DNA of 29,137 nucleotides from Oscillospiraceae bacterium (GCA_031267335.1 JAIRZH010000067.1:1-29137); one strand, 5' to 3'; numbered from the stretch's first letter, positions 6,473 to 14,512 are shown. Numbers and translations are program-made. The notes: generated by a model not told the origin, from the letters alone.

Positions 6473-7287
6473 ATTATTTTGTCAAAAGATTAGGACTCAT
6501 AGTAGGATATATAAAAGGTGTTTATGAAAAATTCGAAAGTAGTGATGATGAGTATTGGATAGAATCAACAGGTTCAGACCTTCATCAAAACGGACAACAT
6601 GCATTGCTTTTGATAAACAAGAAAAACGGGGAAAAATTAGTTTACAAACCACGTGACTTAAGCGCAGATTCGGTGATTTTAGGAAAGTATACTGGCAATG
6701 AAAAAACTAAACAAAGAACAGGGCCTAGAGTTAAAAGCATTAGCATGTTTGAAAAAATTAATAAGAAAATAATAGGCGATAGAGATAACATATATGGTGG
6801 TAAATATGATGATGTTATTAAAATAAATAAGCTGGATGGAGTAGATGATATCATATGCGTAACGGAAGGAGGCGAAACAAAGATAGAGAATTTTAAAAAA
6901 TTTGTAAAAAGACTAGTAGGCGGCAAGTACGAAATATCGAAAACAGGTGATGAAAATAATGTTATTCATATAAATAGCAACGATAGTGTTAAACAAATTA
7001 ATGGCGTAATGGCAAAAAAAGGTGAATATAAAATAAAGGTAAAATACGAATTAGATACAGCCCCGCTTGCAACAATGAAAATAAACAAAGATGCCCATAT
7101 AGAAGAATTTATTTCTAAAAAAGGAACTTTTACACCGGATGAAGCAAAGAAATATTTTTATAAAGCCGGTATCTTAGATGTCGCCACAAAAATTATGGCT
7201 GTTATTGATTTGCATGCTGATAACATAATGCCGAGCAAGAGCGGCCCTATGATTATTGATCCAGAAGTTGCTTTTTTGATTGTGTAG
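6448..7287 (+). pseudogene. LanM-type dehydratase (DUF4135-like) domain, first fragment
   Basis: The open frame runs from 6448 and can only start internally at TTG 6604. It resembles the N-terminal dehydratase domain of class II lanthipeptide synthetases, which phosphorylates Ser/Thr and eliminates the phosphate. Seen: GSDLHQNGQ (Asp 6577, His 6583), like the D-x-H-x-G motif; VYKPR with Lys at 6646; AVIDLHADNI with Asp 7207, His 7213 and Asn 7222 in D-x-H-x-x-N spacing; and MIIDPE with Asp 7258. These correspond to kinase-like active-site residues described for CylM. The frame closes with TAG just after a T6 run at 7272-7277, where adding or dropping one base rejoins the next fragment. The region between YKPR and DLHADN is only about 185 residues and poorly conserved. 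A lantibiotic role is not implied: no precursor peptide or cyclase is present. Confidence 0.65.
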
Positions 7288-7597
7288 ATTCACAATTGCG
7301 TAATACCTTGCGGGGATTTGACTCCTCTGAAGCGCATCCCAACTCAACTTTTATTATTGCTGAAGACGACGGTACAAAAAAACATCTGGTGAAGTTTTTA
7401 AGGACGAAGCATCAAAGTATTATGGTGAATATAAAAAAGGTTATAATTTTATGGTAAGAAAGCTAAAAAATAAAAAAATGAAAGAATCTCTGAAAAATAA
7501 ATACGGTAAATTACTAGGATATGTTGGGAAAGTTCGTATTGTGCCTTTATCGACAAGCGATTTTTCTCGTTTTTTAGCAAGCATCATTAGACTCTGA
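7267..7597 (+). pseudogene. LanM-type dehydratase domain, middle fragment
   Basis: Shifting one base at the T6 run gives a frame reading FFDCVDSQLRNTLRGFD and then about 95 uninterrupted codons to TGA at 7595-7597. Near its end VRIVPLSTSDFSRFL matches the LanM pattern V-R-x(5)-T followed by an aromatic and a Leu. Arg 7535 and Thr 7553 keep the six-residue spacing of the phosphate-elimination pair known from CylM. It has no start codon or ribosome binding site of its own and is meaningful only as the continuation of the preceding fragment. No ATG-initiated gene is hidden here in another frame. Confidence 0.6.
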
Positions 7598-7943
7598 TTT
7601 TAATGTGGAAAGTATAAATTTAATGAAAAAAGAAATTGAAAAAGAAATTAATAAAAAAGAAAGATTTATATTTAATCGTGAAGAAATTGAAATTTTTTTC
7701 CGGGAAAAAAGGGCATTAGAAAAAGAAATAAAGAAAACTTTAGAAGATGGAACAATCATTGCCATGCATGTCGATGTGCGAACAGGAAATGTGTTTCTAG
7801 GCAGTAGTGAAGTTGCTTATTTTTGCAGAACAAGTATTAATAAAGGGAAAAAAATTCATACTAAAGTTAATGGTGATGATATAGTAAAATCGGCAATGGA
7901 AAAACTTGATAAAACAATTAGTGAACTTACACTACTTCTATAG
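7578..7943 (+). pseudogene. LanM-type dehydratase domain, C-terminal fragment
   Basis: From about 7580 the coding text passes to the next frame as ASLDSDFNVES and runs to TAG at 7943. A gene finder would start it at GTG 7605 (112 codons). The order matches LanM enzymes: after the Arg/Thr motif comes a helical Lys/Glu-rich stretch, then a region equivalent to the end of the dehydratase domain (FREKRALEKEIKKTLEDG and on). The text ends 75 residues later. There is no LanC cyclase domain, which would need about 400 more residues with zinc-binding Cys-His motifs. The frame change is a single base within 7578-7595. Confidence 0.55.
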
Positions 7944-8027
7944 CATACCGATATTTACGCTGATTTTCTTTAAAATTTATGGAATTAATTTATAAAAAAA
8001 ATTTATATTATTAAAAAGGAGCAAAAA

Positions 8028-8708
8028 ATGAAGAATAAATTATTTAAAATTTTAGCATTTTTGTTTATTTTGCTGGCAGGGTTTACTTGCAATACCGTCT
8101 GTACTCATACTTATGCGTTGCCCACGTTCGAAATTACATCATCAGAAGCAGGAAATGTTATGACGGTTTATAATGAAGAAGCAGGAAGACTGTTTGGAAA
8201 GTTTTGCGTTGTGAGGGAACAAATACATGAACATGAATGCAAGCATATTGCAATAGTAGGAAGAATGAATGTAAGTGATTTTAATTCTTTATTGTTGTTG
8301 GCAATGGGATGCAAATCCATTGATCTTTCTAACGTGGAAATTGATATAATTCCTTACAAAGCTTTTTTTGTAAAATTTGAACCAAGAGAAAGAGCGTTAG
8401 AGAAGTTAGTACTTCCATCAAAACTGAAAAGAATAGATGGTATGGCTTTTGCCAATCGTTTTTTTATGAAAATAGATAATTTACCCTCTAGCTTGGAATT
8501 CATTGATAATGATGCGTTTTTAAATTGTTTTGAACTTGATTTTATAGTGCCAGAAAAGATAAAAATTGGCAAAAGGGCTTTTTATGGTTGCCCCAATGTT
8601 CATGTTTCACCTTGTAGTATAATGCAAAACGATGAACAATTTGTACCCGATGCGGAAGTTGGTGTACAACCACAAAATCACCCTGGGGATGGTTGCTTAT
8701 TGCTGTAA
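8028..8708 (+). CDS. Secreted leucine-rich-repeat (BspA-type) protein ending in CLLL
   Basis: This 226-residue protein has an ATG start eight bases after AAAGGAG. Residues 1-31 form a signal peptide: a lysine-rich start, a hydrophobic core (ILAFLFILLAGF) and a cleavage site after TYA. The mature part carries a few LRR_5/BspA-type units: LEKLVLPSKLKRIDGMAFAN, then LPSSLEFIDNDAFLNCFEL, then KIKIGKRAFYGCPNV, each with the L-P-x-x-L/I-x-x-I-x-x-x-A-F pattern. Such proteins in Bacillota and protist-associated microbes commonly bind surfaces or other cells. After the repeats a Pro/Gln-rich tail ends in GDGCLLL. Cys223-Leu-Leu-Leu is a formal CaaX prenylation box, and the same tetrapeptide ends human Rac1. 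There is no lipobox and no sortase signal. It is monocistronic, 84 bases after the dehydratase-like remnant. Confidence 0.8.
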   Translation: MKNKLFKILAFLFILLAGFTCNTVCTHTYALPTFEITSSEAGNVMTVYNEEAGRLFGKFCVVREQIHEHECKHIAIVGRMNVSDFNSLLLLAMGCKSIDLSNVEIDIIPYKAFFVKFEPRERALEKLVLPSKLKRIDGMAFANRFFMKIDNLPSSLEFIDNDAFLNCFELDFIVPEKIKIGKRAFYGCPNVHVSPCSIMQNDEQFVPDAEVGVQPQNHPGDGCLLL

Positions 8709-8911
8709 AGATTAAATTGATGGATCGATATCAGATTTATTTAAATATGTACGGCCGTTTCAAACCGAAGTGGCATTTTTCATATACAAAAGAAGCTGGC
8801 CCAATATTCTAAAATTTTGCAAATACTGATTACGAATCCATAACGAAGATTGCATCTGCCCAATCAAGCCGATAGAGATAAGGTTTTATTTGATTTGAAT
8901 TTATTCAAATT
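8709..8911. other. Convergent intergenic region with weak hairpin
   Basis: This 200-base gap lies between the LRR gene and the converging uvrB. A short inverted repeat (ATTTGAA, TTTA loop, TTCAAAT) at about 8892-8909 is followed by TTTT on the plus strand and might end the LRR transcript. Short open stretches around 8745-8820 have no ribosome binding site and no recognisable product. Confidence 0.35.
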
Positions 8912-10891
8912 TTAAGTTGTTTTACTATAAAACTCACCAATTTTGTCCCTTAAAGCTGCTGCTTTTTCAAATTCTAAGCTTTTAGCAGCTTGTTTCATTT
9001 CTTTCTTGAGTTTTCTAATCATTTTTTCTCTTTCAGTTTTAGTCATTTTGTTTACATCAACTTTTTCTTCTTTTTCTTCTATATTTTCAGAACTTTCAGA
9101 TGAAATTTCCAAAATTTCAGCGATATCCTTAACAACGGTTTTTGGGATAATTCCATGTTCTTCGTTATATTTTAGCTGGATTTTACGCCTACGGTTAGTT
9201 TCGTCTATGGCTTTTTTCATCGATCCAGTAATAGTATCGGCATACATCACAACTTCTCCATCTGAATTACGTGCAGCACGCCCAATAGTTTGTATCAAAG
9301 ATCTGTGAGTACGCAAAAACCCTTCTTTATCGGCGTCTAAAATAGCCACTAATGAAACTTCAGGAATATCAAGACCTTCGCGGAGCAAATTTACTCCAAC
9401 TAATATGTCAATTTCCCCTAAACGCAATCTTTTAATTATCTTCATGCGTTCATATGTATCAACATCTGAATGCATATACGCTATTTTAAAATTTTTATTT
9501 TCTAAAAAACTTGTAAGATCTTCGGCCATTTTTTTCGTAAGAGTAGTTATTAAAACTCTTTGTTTTACAGCGATTTTTTTGTTTATTCTAACAAATAAAT
9601 CATCCATTTGACCACTTATTGGATTAATAAAAATTTTCGGATCCACAAGCCCAGTTGGACGTATAATTTGCTCAGCTTTTTGTGAACTTACTTGAAGCTC
9701 GAAATCTCCAGGTGTCGCGCTTACAAAAATTACTTTATTAATTTTTTCATAAAATTCATCGTATTTTAATGGCCTATTATCTAACGCAGAAGGCAGCCTG
9801 AAACCATAATCGATTAAATTAATTTTGCGCATACGATCGCCCGAATACATTGCTCGAATTTGCGGCAAAGTAACATGAGATTCATCAATTAACAAAAGAA
9901 AATCTTTTGGGAAGAAATCAAAAAGAGTAAAAGGAGGACTCCCTAGTTTCCCACCGGATAAAATTCTAGAATAATTTTCTATACCTTTGCAAAAACCAAT
10001 TTCTTCAAGCATTTCCATATCGTATCGAGTGCGTTGTTCTATTCTTTGTGCTTCCACGACTTTCCCTAAATCTTGAAAATATTTAATTCTTTCAAGCATT
10101 TCATTTTCAATTTTTAACATCGATTGTCTAATTTTTTCTCTAGGAACTATATAATGCGACGCTGGGTAAATCGCGGCGTGTTTTAAAATTTTGTTTTTAA
10201 CCCCAGAAATAGGATTAATTTCACTGACACATTGAATTATATTATCATTAAATTCTGATCTTATACATCTATCGAATGATTCAACAGGAAAAATATCAAT
10301 TACATTTCCACGCACACGAAAATTTCCGCGTTCAAATGCAATGTCGTTACGTTTATATTGAATTGAGATTAATTTATTAATGAGCTCGTCGCGGTCTTTA
10401 ACCATTTCAGGGCGCAATGAAACTGTCATAGATTTATAATCGTATGGATTTCCGAGATTGTAAATACAAGAAACACTTGCAACAACAATAACATCATTAC
10501 GTTCGGCGAGCGATGATGTTGCCGAATGGCGAAGCTTATCGATTTCTTCGTTAATTGCTGAATCTTTTTCTATATACGTATCCGACGAAGCAATATAGGC
10601 TTCTGGACGATAGTAATCGTAATAACTTACAAAAAACTCAACAGCGTTATTTGGAAAAAAACTCTTGAATTCTGAACAAAGTTGAGCGGCCAAAGTTTTG
10701 TTGTGTGCAAGAACCAAAGTTGGTTTGTTTATCTTTTCAATGACACCAGCCATAGTAAAAGTTTTGCCGGATCCTGTTACACCCAGTAAAACTTGTTCTT
10801 TTAAGTTTTGCTCAATTCCTGCTGAAAGTAAATCGACGGCCTTCTTTTGATCTCCGTGAAACTCAAATTTAGATTCAATTTTAAAATTCAT
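8912..10891 (-). CDS. uvrB: Excinuclease ABC subunit B (UvrB)
   Basis: This is the damage-verifying helicase-like subunit of nucleotide excision repair. It is delivered to lesions by UvrA and recruits UvrC. At 659 residues it is full length. Seen in order: Walker A GVTGSGKT at 37-44; the beta-hairpin YYDYYRPEAYIASSDTYIEK at about 90-109; the DEAD-like IDESH with TLPQ; SATPGDFEL; helicase motifs LLREGLDIPEVSLVAILDAD and QTIGRAARN; and a C-terminal UVR coiled coil (AAKSLEFEKAAALRDKI) that contacts UvrC. The ATG has only a weak upstream GGCTAAG. The gene stands alone on the minus strand, and uvrA and uvrC are not in the window. The linker before the UVR motif is rich in Glu and Ser. Confidence 0.98.
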   Translation of the reverse strand: MNFKIESKFEFHGDQKKAVDLLSAGIEQNLKEQVLLGVTGSGKTFTMAGVIEKINKPTLVLAHNKTLAAQLCSEFKSFFPNNAVEFFVSYYDYYRPEAYIASSDTYIEKDSAINEEIDKLRHSATSSLAERNDVIVVASVSCIYNLGNPYDYKSMTVSLRPEMVKDRDELINKLISIQYKRNDIAFERGNFRVRGNVIDIFPVESFDRCIRSEFNDNIIQCVSEINPISGVKNKILKHAAIYPASHYIVPREKIRQSMLKIENEMLERIKYFQDLGKVVEAQRIEQRTRYDMEMLEEIGFCKGIENYSRILSGGKLGSPPFTLFDFFPKDFLLLIDESHVTLPQIRAMYSGDRMRKINLIDYGFRLPSALDNRPLKYDEFYEKINKVIFVSATPGDFELQVSSQKAEQIIRPTGLVDPKIFINPISGQMDDLFVRINKKIAVKQRVLITTLTKKMAEDLTSFLENKNFKIAYMHSDVDTYERMKIIKRLRLGEIDILVGVNLLREGLDIPEVSLVAILDADKEGFLRTHRSLIQTIGRAARNSDGEVVMYADTITGSMKKAIDETNRRRKIQLKYNEEHGIIPKTVVKDIAEILEISSESSENIEEKEEKVDVNKMTKTEREKMIRKLKKEMKQAAKSLEFEKAAALRDKIGEFYSKTT

Positions 10892-10939
10892 TTCTTAGCC
10901 ATAAAATAATAAATAAATTAAAATAACCATTTCATATAA

Positions 10940-10968
10940 TAATTAGTTTTTAATTTAAATATTGTCAA
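10940..10968 (-). promoter_or_regulatory. Candidate uvrB promoter
   Basis: On the minus strand a consensus TTGACA (10968-10963) is followed after 17 bases by TAATTA (10945-10940), with an alternative TATTAT slightly further on. This is about 50 bases before the uvrB ATG. The -35 is perfect and the -10 is weak. No LexA-type box was recognised. Confidence 0.4.
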
Positions 10969-10997
10969 ATGATTTCAAAGTTATAATTAATTATAAA

Positions 10998-11048
10998 AAC
11001 CTGTCTTTAATAAGCTAAAATTGTGCTTGGGCTTATTTAATACAGGTT
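10998..11048. terminator. Inverted repeat between SpoIIM-like gene and uvrB
   Basis: The 18-base arms at 10998-11015 and 11031-11048 pair at 16 positions around a 15-base loop. It lies 28 bases beyond the stop of the minus-strand SpoIIM-family gene, so it may terminate that transcript. The arm begins AACCTGT, similar to the ends of the family 2 element, so a collapsed element remnant is the alternative. Confidence 0.45.
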
Positions 11049-11075
11049 CTAATATTTTTTTGATAAAATTTTTAA

Positions 11076-11684
11076 TTAAAAATCAAAAAAATTAGCTAGT
11101 CCAGTTATAAGACACGAATCAAAAAATGCAGCAATTATTAAAATTATTCCTGAGATTGCAATTTTTTTTATGTAATCAAAAAAAAATATATCATTTTTAT
11201 CTTGATTAAAATAAATTTTTTTTAAAATTAATATATTAAATCTTAGTGACTCAGAAGCCAAAAAAATTAACGATATAATGGCTACGAATGCTCCCGGCAA
11301 TAAAAGACAAGTTCCTATAAATATATTTTTAAGGCCATATGAAATATATAAATCTCCAAATATGATTCCTAACCCTAAACCTTTGAATAAGATAGTAGCG
11401 AAAATTCCTATTATTCCAATAAGTGATAATGATGATAAAATAATTATTATCGAAAAAATTGCCGAACTATTAAGCGAAGACAAAAAATTCGAAATAAAAG
11501 AAGAATTTGATTTAATAGCAAAATCTGAAGAAAAAATAAAATTAAATTTTTGTAATGTTGTATAAGCATAATTTTTGATCAAAATAACGCCGAAACCTAT
11601 TGAAATAAACAATAAAATTGTAAGAGTAATATCTAATTTTTTAAAATTGTAATTTATTTTCGAAAAAAATAATTTAAATATCAT
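11076..11684 (-). CDS. SpoIIM/DUF95-family membrane protein
   Basis: This 202-residue, very hydrophobic protein has about five membrane segments. The central block LFKGLGLGIIFGD, followed by YGLKNIFIGTCLLLPGAF and then FLASESLRFNILIL, matches the SpoIIM pattern, in which a Gly-rich segment after F-K-G precedes a P-x-x segment. Length fits SpoIIM (about 200-215). In spore formers SpoIIM works with SpoIID and SpoIIP in peptidoglycan remodelling during engulfment. DUF95 relatives without a sporulation role are widespread, and no sporulation partner is visible here. It is divergent from rnc across a 200-base gap and upstream of uvrB on the same strand. Assignment is by pattern recall and the exact subfamily is uncertain. 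Confidence 0.65.
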   Translation of the reverse strand: MIFKLFFSKINYNFKKLDITLTILLFISIGFGVILIKNYAYTTLQKFNFIFSSDFAIKSNSSFISNFLSSLNSSAIFSIIIILSSLSLIGIIGIFATILFKGLGLGIIFGDLYISYGLKNIFIGTCLLLPGAFVAIISLIFLASESLRFNILILKKIYFNQDKNDIFFFDYIKKIAISGIILIIAAFFDSCLITGLANFFDF

Positions 11685-11796
11685 TTTTTTAACATCCTTC
11701 TTAAAAAAAATTGTTTTTTAAAAAAAGTTTATGAAGTTTTAAAATAAATTATTCGATTTAAATTATTTTTAGTTTTTTTAAAAAAAATCGAGCACT

Positions 11797-11828
11797 GCTT
11801 CGGAGATATTTTGGACAGGATTTAAGAC
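11797..11828. mobile_element. Degenerate right end of a family 2 element
   Basis: The run TTCGGAGATATT, then GGACAGG and TTTAAGAC, follows the right end and flank of the 2037-2196 element (TTCAGAGATATT, then GACAGGC and TTTAAGAC) with a few substitutions and a two-base insertion. No left end is seen. It lies in the divergent promoter region of rnc and the SpoIIM-family gene. Confidence 0.5.
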
Positions 11829-11898
11829 AAGTTTTGAGTTTTTTTGGTACATAAAAATTGAATTGTACCTAAATTTAATGTGTGATATTATTTGGAAT

Positions 11899-12573
11899 AT
11901 GGTAAAATTGAAAAAATTCGAAGAGAAACTTGGTTATAAATTTAAAGATAATAAATTGTTAAGGATTGCGTTAACACATTCTTCGTTTACAAATGAATTT
12001 GGCACAAATTCGAAAAATTACGAAAGATTGGAATTTCTTGGTGATTCTGTTTTGAGTTTAATTGTTTCTGAATATATTTTTTTTAAATTTCCGAAAATGC
12101 TCGAAGGAGAATTGACACGTTTACGTTCTTCTTTGGTTTGCGAAAAAACTTTAAAAATATTTGCTACGGATATCGATATAGGAAATTTTTTATTTTTAAG
12201 CAGAGGAGAAGAAAGATCCGGTGGACGCCAAAGATCATCAATTTTGGCTGATGTATTCGAAGCTGTTATAGCAGCAATTTTTATCGATGGTGGTTTAGAA
12301 CCTGTGAAAAAAATTGTTTTAAAATTTATTGAACAACAGTTAGAAAATCTTAATAATTCTGCTAGAGATTATAAAACTGAAATTCAGGAATTGGTTCAAG
12401 CAAAAGGAGAGCATGTTATTAATTATGTAGTTTTAAGTGAAAGTGGGCCAGACCATGATAAGGAATTTACAATAGAATTAAAAATTGACGGTAATACCGT
12501 TGGGATAGGGAAGGCAAAAAGTAAAAAAGAGGCAGAAAAATCAGCAGCTAAAGAAGCGCTAAAATTATATTAA
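11899..12573 (+). CDS. rnc: Ribonuclease III
   Basis: This is the double-strand-specific endoribonuclease that processes rRNA precursors and structured mRNAs as a dimer. The start at ATG 11899 gives MVKLKKFEEKLGYKF, which aligns with usual RNase III N-termini. The frame is open further upstream (ATG 11878, TTG 11863), but those residues look non-homologous. At 224 residues it is full length. The signature YERLEFLGDS holds catalytic Glu45 and Asp49, and the second acidic pair is in DVFEAVIAAI. The dsRNA-binding domain spans roughly 155-224 and ends with KSKKEAEKSAAKEALKLY. The site before the ATG (TTGGAAT) is weak. It leads a six-gene plus-strand run. Pairing with clpP and clpX is unusual; in many Bacillota rnc is near smc and ftsY. 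Confidence 0.96.
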   Translation: MVKLKKFEEKLGYKFKDNKLLRIALTHSSFTNEFGTNSKNYERLEFLGDSVLSLIVSEYIFFKFPKMLEGELTRLRSSLVCEKTLKIFATDIDIGNFLFLSRGEERSGGRQRSSILADVFEAVIAAIFIDGGLEPVKKIVLKFIEQQLENLNNSARDYKTEIQELVQAKGEHVINYVVLSESGPDHDKEFTIELKIDGNTVGIGKAKSKKEAEKSAAKEALKLY

Positions 12574-12596
12574 TTTTTTTTTGGAGTGTGTTAGTT

Positions 12597-13205
12597 TTGA
12601 ATTTTATTCCTTATGTAGTTGAACAAACCAGTCGCGGTGAAAGATCATATGATATATTTTCTAGGCTTTTAAACGATAGAATTATAATGCTTTATGGTGA
12701 AGTTGATAGATCAAAAGCGGGCTTAATAGTGGCACAGCTGCTTTATTTAGAAGGCCAAGACTCTGCTAAAGATATTAGTATTTACATTAATAGTCCCGGT
12801 GGATCAGTTTCAGATGGACTTGCAATTTATGATACTATGCAATATATAAAATGTGATGTTAATACTATCGGTATGGGGCTTGCCGCAAGTATGGGGGCAT
12901 TTTTGTTAACCGCAGGCACAAAAGGAAAGCGTTTTGCGTTGCCTAATTCCGAAATACTTATACATCAACCGCTTGGCGGAGCACAAGGCCAAGCCAGTGA
13001 TATTGAAATCCATACTAAATGGATGCTTAAAACAAAAAAAAGATTGAATGAAATTCTTGCTGAAAATACAGGTCAGTCTTATGAACAAATTGTAAAAGAC
13101 ACAGATCGGGATAACATAATGAATGCCAAAGAGGCTTTAAATTATGGTTTAATTGATAAAATTATCGCAAAACGCGAAATTGCAGATGGAGAAAGCAATG
13201 ATTGA
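12597..13205 (+). CDS. clpP: ATP-dependent Clp protease proteolytic subunit
   Basis: This serine peptidase forms the two-ring ClpP chamber and degrades proteins unfolded by ClpX. I choose the TTG at 12597, ten bases after GGAG (12583-12586), which gives MNFIPYVVEQT, the usual N-terminus. The in-frame GTG at 12588 is only one base from that site. The protein is 202 residues. The catalytic triad is Ser98 in GLAASMGAFLL, His123 in ILIHQPLGG and Asp172 in DTDRDN. The N-terminal axial loop PYVVEQTSRGERSYDI is intact. The 3' end overlaps clpX by eight bases, a typical translational coupling. Confidence 0.97.
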   Translation: MNFIPYVVEQTSRGERSYDIFSRLLNDRIIMLYGEVDRSKAGLIVAQLLYLEGQDSAKDISIYINSPGGSVSDGLAIYDTMQYIKCDVNTIGMGLAASMGAFLLTAGTKGKRFALPNSEILIHQPLGGAQGQASDIEIHTKWMLKTKKRLNEILAENTGQSYEQIVKDTDRDNIMNAKEALNYGLIDKIIAKREIADGESND

Positions 13206-14499
13206 ACATAGATGTTCATTTTGTGGAAAAACAGAAGAAGAAGTTTCGAAAATTATCGCTGGGCCTCCCGGGGTATGCATTTGTGATGAATGTGTAATGC
13301 TTTGTCTCGGCGCTTTGGAAGAAGAAAAGCCGCAAAAAATTTCTAGAAAATCTTCCAAAATAGATTTAGCACAATCAGGGAAAGTGCTTCCAAAGCCAAA
13401 AGAAATAAAAGCCGAGCTTGATGAATATGTTATCGGTCAAGAGCAAGCTAAGATTGCAATGTCGGTGGCTATTTATAACCATTATAAACGAATTTATTTC
13501 GGGTCTGACGATGTAGAACTTGCAAAAAGCAATATTTTATTGCTTGGCCCAACCGGGGTAGGTAAAACGCTTTTGGCACAAACTGTGGCAAAAATGCTTC
13601 GTGTTCCTTTCGCTATTGCGGATGCCACAACTTTAACCGAAGCAGGGTACGTCGGTGATGATGTTGAAAATATTTTGCTAAGGCTCTATCAAGCCGCCGG
13701 TACAGATATTGAACGTGCTCAGCATGGAATTATATATATAGATGAAATAGATAAAATCTCAAGAAAATCAGAAAATGCTTCAATTACTCGTGATGTGAGT
13801 GGCGAAGGAGTTCAACAAGCATTATTAAAAATTTTAGAAGGCACCGATGCTAATATTCCTGCCAAAGGCGGACGAAAGCACCCGCAAGGCGAAACTGTTC
13901 AAATGAATACCACTAATATTTTATTTATCTGTGGTGGCGCTTTTGATGGATTGGAAAAAATTATAGAAAAACGCGTTGGAAGTTCTGCATTAGGCTTTGG
14001 CGCTAAAGTTATGAATAGAAAAGAAATCGAAACCACAGATTGGATGTCTAAAACAGAAACTCAAGATTTAGTAAAATTTGGTATTATACCTGAATTGGTG
14101 GGTAGACTACCTATAATAACTGCTCTTAAAGGTTTAGATGAGACCGCTTTGGTAAGAATATTAAAAGAGCCAAAAAATTCACTGATAAAACAGTATAAAA
14201 AGATTTTTGAATTGGATAATGTAGAATTAATTTTTGAAGAAGAGGCATTGGTTGCAGCAGCGAAAAAAGCAATTGAAAAACATAGTGGTGCTAGGGGTTT
14301 GCGTGCAATCATGGAAGAAACTTTGCAAGAAACTATGTTTAACGTTCCGTCTGATCATACAGTTGAAAAAGTGATATTAACAAAAGGCGCAGTTGAAAAT
14401 AAGGAAGAGATAAAATTTATTTTCAATAAAAAACGTCTTCCGGTTTCGTTTAGTTTTAGCAATATTAGAAATAAATTTAGAAAAGATAGCGTAAGCTAG
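13198..14499 (+). CDS. clpX: ATP-dependent Clp protease ATP-binding subunit ClpX
   Basis: This is the AAA+ unfoldase that feeds substrates to ClpP. The start at ATG 13198 has GGAG at 13188-13191. The open frame extends upstream to 13153 inside clpP, but the family begins just before the zinc-binding domain. The product is 433 residues. The zinc-binding domain has Cys6, Cys9, Cys29 and Cys32. Walker A is GPTGVGKT, the pore loop is GYVGDD, Walker B is IIYIDEIDK, the ClpP-docking loop is ALGFG, and the sensor-2 region is SGARGLRAIME. The C-terminus (about 20 residues after IKFIFNKKRLP) is slightly extended. Everything needed for activity is present. Confidence 0.98.
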   Translation: MIEHRCSFCGKTEEEVSKIIAGPPGVCICDECVMLCLGALEEEKPQKISRKSSKIDLAQSGKVLPKPKEIKAELDEYVIGQEQAKIAMSVAIYNHYKRIYFGSDDVELAKSNILLLGPTGVGKTLLAQTVAKMLRVPFAIADATTLTEAGYVGDDVENILLRLYQAAGTDIERAQHGIIYIDEIDKISRKSENASITRDVSGEGVQQALLKILEGTDANIPAKGGRKHPQGETVQMNTTNILFICGGAFDGLEKIIEKRVGSSALGFGAKVMNRKEIETTDWMSKTETQDLVKFGIIPELVGRLPIITALKGLDETALVRILKEPKNSLIKQYKKIFELDNVELIFEEEALVAAAKKAIEKHSGARGLRAIMEETLQETMFNVPSDHTVEKVILTKGAVENKEEIKFIFNKKRLPVSFSFSNIRNKFRKDSVS

Positions 14500-14512
14500 C
14501 TAGGTTTTAAAA

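Noticed and set aside
8740..8870. Possible transposase or gene remnant between the LRR gene and uvrB.
   Set aside because: Short open text such as VRPFQTEVAFFIYKRSWP is visible, but no family could be recognised and stops follow quickly.
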